A stretch of DNA of 64,000 nucleotides from Alloprevotella sp. GTDB taxonomy: Bacteria > Bacteroidota > Bacteroidia > Bacteroidales > Bacteroidaceae. The position numbers and the translations under genes were made by a program. The notes beneath the pieces are model-generated. The model was not told the DNA's origin. It saw only the letters and a list, made by a program, of their open reading frames with translations, and did no database searches. Shown piece by piece: positions 17,382 to 24,534 of this stretch; position 1 is the first letter of the stretch; the number at the start of each line of letters is the position of its first letter. The stretch spans positions 124,001 through 188,000 of the forward strand of contig JAFVDF010000005.1 of NCBI GenBank assembly GCA_017478625.1, in the 5' to 3' direction.

Positions 17382-17870
17382 TTAGAATCCGTTGTTAAGT
17401 CCTTTGATTATCCCTGCAGCCTCAAGATCTTTTTTCAGTTGGTCTTTGGCTACGCTCATAACTACGCTTACGCGATATTGTTTGCCGACCTTCGTAACGA
17501 CGCGAGAGCCTTGTACGGCCTGCACATAATTGAGATAAGCCGTCTTAAAGAACTCTGTGAAAAAATCTTCGTGCTGTTGCTCAACAAGTGCAGACCCAGC
17601 AATCGGTTTCTGGCGCTGACGAAATTCTTTGCTTGAGAAACCACGGAACAGAACGCCGTGAACCGCACATTTGGCTACTTCGTCCTCTGACACCTTTTTG
17701 TTTTTTGAGAACACGTGTATCTTAATCAGATACGTCCCCTGCGCACCAGTTCCTGCGCCCTCGATTTCGTAATGAAGCATAGGGTTATCTTTTGCATAAA
17801 GGCTACTGGAGCACAGGCAAAAGATGAGCAACACCCAGAGCGGCTTGAAAATTTTCAAAATGTCTTTCAT
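17382..17870 (-). CDS. small exported protein, first gene of the six-gene operon
   Basis: The product has 162 residues from the ATG at 17870 (MKDILKIFKPLWVLLIF); an ATG three codons upstream is also possible. The signal peptide ends near SSSLYAK and has no lipobox cysteine at the expected site. The mature part resembles the 155-residue neighbour: CAVHGVLFRGFSSKEFRQRQ, KPIAGSALVEQQHEDFFTEFF, YRVSVVMSVAKDQLKKDLEAAGIIKG. No function is known. The promoter is about 270 bp upstream, with a strongly structured leader between. Confidence 0.72.
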   Translation of the reverse strand: MKDILKIFKPLWVLLIFCLCSSSLYAKDNPMLHYEIEGAGTGAQGTYLIKIHVFSKNKKVSEDEVAKCAVHGVLFRGFSSKEFRQRQKPIAGSALVEQQHEDFFTEFFKTAYLNYVQAVQGSRVVTKVGKQYRVSVVMSVAKDQLKKDLEAAGIIKGLNNGF

Positions 17871-17944
17871 ACAAATCATTGTATTAAAGGTTGTCCCCCA
17901 AGTCCCTATGAGAACAGTTTATTTCATACAGAAGCGTGGAACTT

Positions 17945-18097
17945 ACTATGCCACACCCAACTTGAAGGTCCTAGGAAAACCCATAACACAAGATATGATA
18001 TAGTTGTTCCACGCATATATATGCGAGAACCACTATGCCACCTTTCTGTGTTATAACTTACGAATTTCCTAGGTTCTCAAGTTATCAGAATGGCATA
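17945..18097. repeat. 150-bp imperfect inverted repeat
   Basis: The centre is CGCATATATATGCG at 18012-18025. The inner arms 18000-18017 and 18019-18036 pair with few mismatches (ATAGT.GTTC..CGCATA). Further out, CCTAGGAAA near 17970 is matched by TTTCCTAGG near 18065, ATAACACA near 17983 by TGTGTTAT near 18047, and TATGCCA near 17947 by TGGCATA near 18091. All matched pairs are symmetric about roughly 18018-18021. It could be a regulatory RNA hairpin, a degenerate miniature transposon, or both. Confidence 0.8.
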
Positions 18098-18143
18098 ACG
18101 CCTCTATTTTATAAGTACACGCCATATCGCTGCGTGACAATTG

Positions 18144-18175
18144 CAAACTTATCAATAAATATCTATAAAGCCAAA
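18144..18175 (-). promoter_or_regulatory. promoter for the exported-protein operon
   Basis: On the minus strand TTTG (18172-18175) and TAAGTTTG (18144-18151) are 20 bp apart, followed by C. This fits the Bacteroidetes housekeeping consensus TTTG-N19/20-TAnnTTTG. It points at the six-gene operon; the inferred start is near 18138. Confidence 0.65.
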
Positions 18176-18219
18176 AACAGCATTGCATTTCTATAGTGCA
18201 TAAACAAGTGACAAAGAAG

Positions 18220-18251
18220 AGGGGAACAACTTGCTGAGAAGTTGCTCCCCT
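18220..18251 (-). terminator. intrinsic terminator of pyrBI-glyA
   Basis: AGGGGAACAACTT (18220-18232) pairs with AAGTTGCTCCCCT (18239-18251) with one mismatch, loop of 6. It lies 29 bp after the glyA stop. The following minus-strand sequence is CTTCTTTGTC, a modest T-rich tail. Confidence 0.75.
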
Positions 18252-18280
18252 GGGGATGTTAAATTATCGTACGAACCGAT

Positions 18281-19561
18281 TTAATAAGCAAACATGGGAT
18301 ATTGAACCATAATTTCGTTCACTTCACGGCGCGTCTGAGCGATAACAGCCTCGTCATCAAAATGATTCAGCACATTTTCTATCATGCGTGCGATTTCTAC
18401 CATGAAATCCTCCTTGAGTCCGCGCGTAGTGATAGCGGGTGTGCCAAGGCGAATACCCGAAGTCTGGAAAGCACTGCGAGTATCGAACGGTACCATATTC
18501 TTATTGACCGTAATGTCGGCAGAAACGAGCGCGTTCTCGGCCTGCTTACCCGTCAGGTCGGGGTACTTCTCACGCAAGTCCACGAGCATGCTGTGGTTGT
18601 CCGTGCCACCAGAAACTATGGTAAAGCCACGCTTTGACAGTTCGGCTGCCAAGCAAGCAGCGTTGCGTTGCACTTGTTGCTGGTAGGCTTTGAACTCGGG
18701 TTGCAAGGCTTCACCGAAAGCAACAGCCTTAGCTGCGATGACATGCTCTAATGGACCACCCTGCTGGCCGGGGAATACAGCACTGTTCAATAGGCTTGAC
18801 ATCAGGCGCACCTCACCTTTTTTGGTCGTAATGCCCCACGGATTTTCAAAGTCTTTACCCATCAGGATGACACCTCCGCGCGGTCCGCGTAGCGTCTTGT
18901 GGGTCGTGGAGGTTACGATATGGGCGTACTTGACAGGATTGTTCAACAGACCTGCCGCAATAAGTCCTGCGGGATGAGCCATATCTACCATAAGCAATGC
19001 GCCGACTTCATCAGCGATAGCACGCATGCGTGCGTAATCCCACTCACGGCTATAAGCAGAACCTCCGCCGATGATGAGTTTGGGCTTATGCTCTTTGGCC
19101 AACCGCTCCATCTCGTCGTAATCTACACGGCCCGTTTCGCGGTTGAGATTGTATCCAACCGGACGGTAGAGTATGCCGGATGTATTTACGAGGGACCCGT
19201 GAGACAAATGGCCTCCATGGTCAAGGTTCAAGCCCATGAACGTGTCGCCTGGCTTAAGGACACAGAGCAACACTGCTGCATTTGCCTGCGCACCGGAGTG
19301 AGGTTGTACGTTGGCGTATTCTGCTCCAAAAAGTTTTTTCAGGCGCTCTATCGCGATTGTCTCGACCTGATCAACGACTTGGCAGCCGCCGTAGTAACGA
19401 TGTCCGGGATATCCCTCGGCATACTTATTGGTCAGACAAGACCCCATAGCGCGCATTACTTCGTCACTTACAAAATTTTCAGAAGCAATAAGCTCGATAC
19501 CACGCACCTGACGTAGATGTTCCTGTTCGATAAGTTGAAAAATCTGGTTGTCTATTTCCAT
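18281..19561 (-). CDS. glyA: serine hydroxymethyltransferase
   Basis: The 426-residue product has the usual length. This PLP enzyme interconverts serine and glycine and loads one-carbon units on tetrahydrofolate. The PLP lysine lies in [31 protein letters not shown] and [13 protein letters not shown] are family signatures near the N-terminus, and [14 protein letters not shown] lies in the C-terminal domain. It follows pyrI by 37 bp with no promoter-like box between, so it is probably the third gene of pyrB-pyrI-glyA. That ties purine/thymidylate one-carbon supply to pyrimidine synthesis. Confidence 0.97.
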   Translation of the reverse strand: MEIDNQIFQLIEQEHLRQVRGIELIASENFVSDEVMRAMGSCLTNKYAEGYPGHRYYGGCQVVDQVETIAIERLKKLFGAEYANVQPHSGAQANAAVLLCVLKPGDTFMGLNLDHGGHLSHGSLVNTSGILYRPVGYNLNRETGRVDYDEMERLAKEHKPKLIIGGGSAYSREWDYARMRAIADEVGALLMVDMAHPAGLIAAGLLNNPVKYAHIVTSTTHKTLRGPRGGVILMGKDFENPWGITTKKGEVRLMSSLLNSAVFPGQQGGPLEHVIAAKAVAFGEALQPEFKAYQQQVQRNAACLAAELSKRGFTIVSGGTDNHSMLVDLREKYPDLTGKQAENALVSADITVNKNMVPFDTRSAFQTSGIRLGTPAITTRGLKEDFMVEIARMIENVLNHFDDEAVIAQTRREVNEIMVQYPMFAY

Positions 19562-19598
19562 AGCTTTTGTAATAAGGTTGAAGGGTTATTATATTGGT

Positions 19599-20054
19599 TT
19601 ATTTTGCAAATTTAACGTGATTCACATCCACTTCTTTGCCACAATAATGACATTTAAGGGCGTGCTTGTCTGACAAATAATGAAAGCGCGTACGCATTGG
19701 CTCATTATTGGTAATACACATAGGATTGGAGCAAGCCACAATATCGGTCAGCTCTGTAGGCATTTCAAATGAGCGCTTTTCTACCACCTCGTAGTCTTTT
19801 ACTATAGAAAGCGTGGCATCAGGAATAGCAATACAGAGCGTATCTAGTTCCTCTTTTGAGAAATAATGGTTGGATACCTTTATAAGACTTTTATGTCCCA
19901 TCTGCTCACTATCAAGATTATAGCCAATCATAATGCTTGAATCCGGAAGTTTGTCCAGCTGAAGCAGATGCTCTACCTCTTGAAGCTTTTCATTAGGAAT
20001 ATGGTCAATGACCGTTCCGTTTCGGAGGGCTGCTACTTGCAATTGTTTGCTCAT
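19599..20054 (-). CDS. pyrI: aspartate carbamoyltransferase regulatory chain
   Basis: The 151-residue product has an N-terminal nucleotide-binding domain (about 1-100, VAALRNGTVIDHIPNEKL) and a C-terminal zinc domain with four cysteines in the pattern CSNPMC ... KCHYCGKEV. In the PyrB6-PyrI6 holoenzyme this chain binds CTP or ATP and controls activity. The presence of a full regulatory chain means the enzyme is likely the allosteric class. It lies 24 bp behind pyrB. Confidence 0.97.
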   Translation of the reverse strand: MSKQLQVAALRNGTVIDHIPNEKLQEVEHLLQLDKLPDSSIMIGYNLDSEQMGHKSLIKVSNHYFSKEELDTLCIAIPDATLSIVKDYEVVEKRSFEMPTELTDIVACSNPMCITNNEPMRTRFHYLSDKHALKCHYCGKEVDVNHVKFAK

Positions 20055-20078
20055 ATAATTGTATGAAATTACAGGTTC

Positions 20079-21014
20079 TTACTTATCGGCCACAATGTCA
20101 TCGAGGGTAATGCCAAGGACATTGCATAAAATGGCTTCACGCATATACAGCCCATTTTTAGCCTGCTGAAAATAATATGCGTGAGGATCGTCATCGACAT
20201 CCTGAGCAATTTCATTGACACGAGGCAGAGGATGAAGAATCTTCATATTTTCACGAGCCTTACCAAGCATCTTGCGCTGCAGAATATACACATCTTTGAC
20301 TTTCTCATATTCCATCAGGTCAGTAAACCGCTCACGTTGTACACGCGTCATATATAATATGTCGGCATCAGCAATGATGTCTTCATCAAACTGCTCGCAT
20401 TCAGTAAAATCTATATGATGTTCGCGGCAATAATCCTTGTATTCTTCAGGAAGAGGAAGCTCCTTAGGCGAAACAAATTTGAACTTCGGATTAAAATGGC
20501 GCATTGCCATAATAAGAGAATGCACCGTTCGGCCATATTTAAGATCTCCAACAATACAAATATTCAAGTTGTCCAGCCGCCCCTGAGTCTGAAGGATTGT
20601 ATAGAGGTCTAACAATGTCTGAGACGGATGCTGATTAGAACCATCCCCGGCATTGACAATAGGAACCGGAGAAACTTCACTGGCCCATAGCGCTGCGCCC
20701 TCCAAATAATGGCGCATAACGATGACATCGGCATAGTTGGACACCATCATAATAGTGTCTTTCAAAGTCTCCCCTTTCGTAGAACTTGTAACCTTGGGGT
20801 CTGTAAAGCCAATAACTCGTGCCCCCAAACGATTGGCGGCAGTTTCAAATGAAAGGCGCGTACGTGTAGATGGTTCAAAGAAAAGCGTCGCTACCAACTT
20901 TCCGTCAAGAATTTTCCTATTAGGACGCTTCTCGAACTCGCGCCCCATAGCTAGCAGATACTTCAACTGCTCGCCTGTAAGATTGGCAATGGAAACCAGA
21001 CTATTGTTTGCCAT
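20079..21014 (-). CDS. pyrB: aspartate carbamoyltransferase catalytic chain
   Basis: The 311-residue product joins carbamoyl phosphate and aspartate, the first committed pyrimidine step. The carbamoyl-phosphate loop is [15 protein letters not shown], the mobile lysine loop is [25 protein letters not shown] closes the first domain, and HPLPRVNEI lies in the aspartate domain. It heads the pyrB-pyrI-glyA unit behind a good promoter at 21080-21109. No pyrL-like leader peptide or attenuator is apparent in the short leader. Confidence 0.98.
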   Translation of the reverse strand: MANNSLVSIANLTGEQLKYLLAMGREFEKRPNRKILDGKLVATLFFEPSTRTRLSFETAANRLGARVIGFTDPKVTSSTKGETLKDTIMMVSNYADVIVMRHYLEGAALWASEVSPVPIVNAGDGSNQHPSQTLLDLYTILQTQGRLDNLNICIVGDLKYGRTVHSLIMAMRHFNPKFKFVSPKELPLPEEYKDYCREHHIDFTECEQFDEDIIADADILYMTRVQRERFTDLMEYEKVKDVYILQRKMLGKARENMKILHPLPRVNEIAQDVDDDPHAYYFQQAKNGLYMREAILCNVLGITLDDIVADK

Positions 21015-21079
21015 AAAAAGAAACCGTTACTTTGCCAAGAAATCCGCTGAGCTGATACCTTGATGTATGAAATGTTGCA

Positions 21080-21109
21080 CAAAAATAATATAAGTTCGCA
21101 GAATATCAA
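21080..21109 (-). promoter_or_regulatory. promoter for pyrB-pyrI-glyA
   Basis: On the minus strand TTG (21107-21109) and TATTTTTG (21080-21087) are 19 bp apart, a good match to the Bacteroidetes pattern. The start codon is about 66 bp downstream of the -7 box. Confidence 0.6.
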
Positions 21110-21203
21110 TCGAACAAAAGTGAATTAAAGTTGAGTACGAAGGGAAAATATCTAAAACATTTTATGCAACTTTGTAGCGTAGAAATATCAGAAGAGAACC
21201 AAC

Positions 21204-22457
21204 ATGTTGGATAAAGATATAAAAATTGCGGTGGCTGGAACGGGCTATGTAGGTCTTTCCATTGCTATAATGCTGGCTCAACACCACCCTGTGACTGCTG
21301 TAGATATTATTCCCGATAAGGTGGCAATGATACGCAACCGCATTAGCCCCATCGTGGATAAAGAAATCGAAGAATATCTGACCCATCACGAGCTACAACT
21401 TGAGGTCACTCTCGACGGCGATAGTGCTTATGCCTCAGCCAACTATGTTATTGTGGCCACTCCTACCAACTATGATCCACAGCGTAATTTTTTCGACACA
21501 TCGGCCGTAGAATCTGTCATAGAACAAGTTCTTAGAGTAAACAAGCAGGCTTGGATCATTATCAAAAGCACTATCCCCGTAGGATTTACAACTCTGGCCC
21601 GAGAAAAATACCATACAAACCGTCTGCTATTTGCTCCAGAATTTTTACGCGAAAGTCGGGCCCTCTACGACAACCTTTACCCCAGCAGAATAGTTATTGG
21701 CCTAGACAACCACAACGATGAAGAGCGCCAAGCCGCCGAATTATTCGCCCAATTACTGCAAGAAGGTGCCATAAAGACAGATATTCCCACACTGCTTATT
21801 GGACTTACAGAGGCCGAGGCCGTTAAGTTGTTTGCCAATACCTACTTGGCTCTACGCGTAAGTTATTTCAACGAACTTGACACCTATGCAGAAATGAAGC
21901 AACTCAATACCCAAGATATAATTCAAGGGATATGCTTGGATCCTCGCATAGGCGAACACTACAATAATCCGTCGTTCGGTTATGGTGGTTACTGCCTGCC
22001 CAAAGACACAAAGCAATTGCTTGCCAATTATCAGGATGTACCCGAGAACTTAATACAGGCCATTGTTGAGAGCAACCGCACACGAAAAGATTTCATAGCC
22101 GACCGTATTCTTAAAAAGGCTGGCTATTACGATTATGCCGATCATAGTGGCTATTCGGCCGATGCGGAGCGTCATTGCGTAATTGGGATCTACCGTCTGA
22201 CAATGAAGTCGAATTCTGACAACTTCCGGCAATCAAGTATCCAAGGAGTTATGAAGCGCATCAAAGCCAAAGGCGCTGAAGTCATTATCTATGAGCCCAC
22301 ATTACCGGATGGAACAACATTTTTCGGTTCTCGCGTAGTCAATAATCTCGAACGATTCAAGCAAGAGAGCCAAACTATTGTTGCCAACCGTTATGATGCC
22401 ACTTTAGACGATGTGGCTGAGAAAGTATATACGCGTGATATCTTCCAGCGCGACTAA
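21204..22457 (+). CDS. ugd: UDP-glucose 6-dehydrogenase
   Basis: The 417-residue product oxidises UDP-glucose to UDP-glucuronate, a precursor for capsule, exopolysaccharide or LPS sugars. The NAD-binding start is [23 protein letters not shown] and [20 protein letters not shown] are family signatures, and the catalytic cysteine lies in [11 protein letters not shown]. The C-terminal UDP-binding domain follows from about residue 300. It stands alone, divergent from pyrB, with no glycosyltransferase next to it. Related nucleotide-sugar dehydrogenases exist, but the motif spelling and length favour Ugd. Confidence 0.92.
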   Translation: MLDKDIKIAVAGTGYVGLSIAIMLAQHHPVTAVDIIPDKVAMIRNRISPIVDKEIEEYLTHHELQLEVTLDGDSAYASANYVIVATPTNYDPQRNFFDTSAVESVIEQVLRVNKQAWIIIKSTIPVGFTTLAREKYHTNRLLFAPEFLRESRALYDNLYPSRIVIGLDNHNDEERQAAELFAQLLQEGAIKTDIPTLLIGLTEAEAVKLFANTYLALRVSYFNELDTYAEMKQLNTQDIIQGICLDPRIGEHYNNPSFGYGGYCLPKDTKQLLANYQDVPENLIQAIVESNRTRKDFIADRILKKAGYYDYADHSGYSADAERHCVIGIYRLTMKSNSDNFRQSSIQGVMKRIKAKGAEVIIYEPTLPDGTTFFGSRVVNNLERFKQESQTIVANRYDATLDDVAEKVYTRDIFQRD

Positions 22458-22507
22458 TCTTAAAAAACATTATAATTTATTATATAACAATTTAATATTC
22501 AAACCAC

Positions 22508-23050
22508 ATGAAAGACTTAAAAGGCACAAAAACCGAAAAGAACCTGTGGGCCGCTTTCGCAGGCGAATCACAAGCACGCAACAAGTATTCTTATTTTGCC
22601 TCTAAGGCTAAAAAGGATGGCTTTGTACAAATTAGCAAAATCTTCGAGGAAACTGCAGCAAACGAAAAGGAACACGCAAAGATATGGTTCAAATATCTAT
22701 GCGGGGGGAGCATTCCTTCTACTATCGAGAATCTAACGGCGGCTGCGCAGGGCGAAAATGACGAGTGGACAGACATGTATCCCACTTTCGCCAAGGAAGC
22801 AAGAGAAGAAGGCTTTGAAGAACTCGCTCAGAAGTTTGAAATGGTAGCTGCCATAGAGAAAGCACACGAGGAGAGATACCGCAAACTTCTCAAGAACGTG
22901 CTAGATAAAGTTGTCTTCTCCAGAGACGGAGATTGCATTTGGGAATGTAGCAACTGTGGCCACATTGTAGTCGGCAAGTACGCCCCGGAAATTTGTCCTG
23001 TATGTGCTCACCCACAAAGCTACTTCGAGATTAAGGCTGAAAACTACTAA
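22508..23050 (+). CDS. rbr: rubrerythrin
   Basis: The 180-residue product has an N-terminal ferritin-like diiron domain (about 1-140) with the paired glutamate/histidine set seen in [24 protein letters not shown] and [16 protein letters not shown]-terminal rubredoxin-like domain carries [10 protein letters not shown] and [11 protein letters not shown] (two CxxC pairs for one iron). It reduces hydrogen peroxide in anaerobes, so it is a cytoplasmic oxidative-stress defence. It is a single-gene unit with a strong terminator at 23080-23109. Confidence 0.97.
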   Translation: MKDLKGTKTEKNLWAAFAGESQARNKYSYFASKAKKDGFVQISKIFEETAANEKEHAKIWFKYLCGGSIPSTIENLTAAAQGENDEWTDMYPTFAKEAREEGFEELAQKFEMVAAIEKAHEERYRKLLKNVLDKVVFSRDGDCIWECSNCGHIVVGKYAPEICPVCAHPQSYFEIKAENY

Positions 23051-23079
23051 ATCAGTCCACAATATTAGAGAATCCTATT

Positions 23080-23109
23080 ACGCCTTGTAGCCGTTTCGCT
23101 ACAAGGCGT
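23080..23109 (+). terminator. terminator after rubrerythrin
   Basis: ACGCCTTGTAGC (23080-23091) pairs perfectly with GCTACAAGGCGT (23098-23109) across a 6-nt loop, followed by TTTCCTTTT. Confidence 0.9.
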
Positions 23110-23195
23110 TTCCTTTTCAACAAAGAACAACATCATTGACGGAGTTTATAATTTAGTCAATAATCTAAGTCGCATAAACGAGTGGACAAAATGGA

Positions 23196-23228
23196 TTTAT
23201 ATGCGTATAACCCTTTTCTCTATTTTTG
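23196..23228 (+). promoter_or_regulatory. promoter for the 199-residue lipoprotein gene
   Basis: TATTTTTG at 23221-23228 is a full match to TAnnTTTG. TTTA at 23196-23199, 21 bp upstream, is a weak -33 element. The coding start is about 50 bp downstream. Confidence 0.5.
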
Positions 23229-23280
23229 TGCAACAATTCATCTTTTTAGTTCAACGGATTAATCTATTATTAAAAGACTT

Positions 23281-23880
23281 ATGAAACAGTTTTATTCATT
23301 AGCCCTGACATTCCTAATGGCATTCTGTGCAATTTCCTTTACCGCGTGTGACAACGAAGAAGAGGGAACAGGTAACGGCGATACTGCCATTAGCATAGCA
23401 GACGGGCAAGTAACTATCTCATTCGGTTCTGCAAGCGCCCAGCTCTATTATGCCTACGATGCAGAATGGCAAACAGGACACCAAGTAGTTTCAGGCACCG
23501 TATTAGATAACCTTACGGACGGAGCAACCTTTGTCGTAAACATAAGCGATAATGCTCCATCAGATTTGCAAGAAATTTTGGGAGATTACATCTACGAAAT
23601 CCTCGCGACCTGGCAATTTGAAACGCCAGATGCCATAAGTGTGGGTTCGGAGTTGAATATTGACAAGAGTCACTGGAATAATGGAACCTACGACAATGCA
23701 GGATATTTTTGTACAGACTGCGAGGGAAGCGTAAAAGTTAGATCCATCCAAGGCAACGACATAACGCTTTCATTCCAAAATTTCAAGTTTAATTATATCT
23801 CCAACTTCCGTGTAGGAAACAGCAGTTATACTGACGTCGTCGTAAACGGAGATATAAAATTTACCTATCAGGCAGAATAA
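23281..23880 (+). CDS. lipoprotein of unknown function (calycin-like pattern)
   Basis: The product has 199 residues with lipobox cysteine at 23 (FTACDNEEE), so it is membrane-anchored. The mature part opens with a Glu/Gly/Asp-rich linker and then reads as a beta-rich domain: VTISFGSASAQLYYAYDAEW, a CTDCEG pair that could form a disulfide, and DITLSFQNFKFNYI near the end. Some Bacteroidetes lipoproteins of this size are annotated calycin-like; I cannot confirm that here. It has its own promoter and terminators, so it is transcribed alone. Confidence 0.7.
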   Translation: MKQFYSLALTFLMAFCAISFTACDNEEEGTGNGDTAISIADGQVTISFGSASAQLYYAYDAEWQTGHQVVSGTVLDNLTDGATFVVNISDNAPSDLQEILGDYIYEILATWQFETPDAISVGSELNIDKSHWNNGTYDNAGYFCTDCEGSVKVRSIQGNDITLSFQNFKFNYISNFRVGNSSYTDVVVNGDIKFTYQAE

Positions 23881-23893
23881 TTTCAGAGTGTGG

Positions 23894-23927
23894 CTCTCGA
23901 CCGCCGAGAGCAAAGTAATTTGCTCTC
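23894..23927 (+). terminator. two overlapping, mutually exclusive hairpins
   Basis: CTCTCG/CGAGAG (23894-23899 with 23905-23910) and GAGAGCAA/TTGCTCTC (23906-23913 with 23920-23927) share the GAGAG segment, so only one can form at a time. They lie 14 bp past the lipoprotein stop and before the main terminator. A regulatory role is speculative. Confidence 0.4.
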
Positions 23928-23933
23928 AAAAGG

Positions 23934-23969
23934 ACATCCGCTTCTACTTTAAATAGCAGAAGCGGATGT
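23934..23969 (+). terminator. terminator after the lipoprotein gene
   Basis: ACATCCGCTTCT (23934-23945) pairs perfectly with AGAAGCGGATGT (23958-23969), 12-nt loop, followed by TTCTTATC. It may also stop transcripts leaving rnpB on the other strand. Confidence 0.75.
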
Positions 23970-23998
23970 TTCTTATCATACTATCATATTATCTAATT

Positions 23999-24383
23999 AA
24001 GCAGCAAAACTATAAGCCGGGTTCTGTAATATCTACAAGAGACATTGTTCACCATTTATCTAGACGGGCTGTTGCCAACACCGTTCTATCGTCCTACCCT
24101 CCAGCGCAAGATTAAAACTTTCGGACGGGCCATCCTTATCGCTGGTTTACATGGACTTTCAGCTCGCTACTAGTACAGCAAAAGTATCTCTACTTTCCTG
24201 GTAGGCTCTTACCCTGCCTTCTCACCCTTACCTAAAATCGAAACTCTAGGCGGTTATTTTCTTCTACATCATTAAGTCTCACGACCTACTTCCCATTAAG
24301 AAGAGCGTTGCCCTATGCTGCCCGGACTTTCCTCCCAACCATAGCCACTAAGCCATGTTGTGCGGCGAACCGTTCTACTGCTA
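23999..24383 (-). ncRNA. rnpB: RNase P RNA (class A)
   Basis: Read on the minus strand, GAGGAAAGTCCGGGC (24321-24335) is the conserved P4/CR-I block near the 5' end, and CAGAACCCGGCTTAT (about 24012-24026) is the matching conserved 3' segment. The ends are set by helix P1: AGCAGTAGAAC near 24382-24372 pairs along its whole length (with two wobbles) with GTTTTGCTGCT at 24010-24000. That gives about 385 nt; ends are good to a few bases. The RNA is the catalytic part of RNase P, which matures tRNA 5' ends. A near-perfect promoter lies just upstream at 24405-24435. Confidence 0.94.
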
Positions 24384-24404
24384 CATTCACGCGGAATGCG
24401 AGTA

Positions 24405-24435
24405 CAAAAATATAAAACAATCCGCAATAGTCAAA
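24405..24435 (-). promoter_or_regulatory. promoter for rnpB
   Basis: On the minus strand TTTG (24432-24435), a spacer of exactly 19 bp and TATTTTTG (24405-24412) form a textbook Bacteroidetes promoter ending about 22 bp before the inferred RNA 5' end. Confidence 0.8.
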
Positions 24436-24534
24436 ACTTATGTTGTGCAACGCAAGAATCCCCTCCGGCAATATAGATTGTGGATATAGCCACGATATAT
24501 CCGGCTCCTCAATTTCCAGCAAATGGAGGAAACA

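Larger units (their letters stand above)
17880..18219 (-). promoter_or_regulatory. gene-free region: structured leader of the exported-protein operon
   Basis: This stretch has no supported gene. Read on the minus strand it is the leader from the promoter at 18144-18175 to the first gene. It is dominated by an imperfect inverted repeat from about 17945 to 18097 (listed separately). Transcript start is inferred near 18138, giving a leader of roughly 270 nt, far longer than other leaders in this window. Confidence 0.55.

Noticed and set aside
18899..19516. Open frame (+) of 205 codons
   Set aside because: It is antisense to glyA, whose motifs are complete on the other strand.
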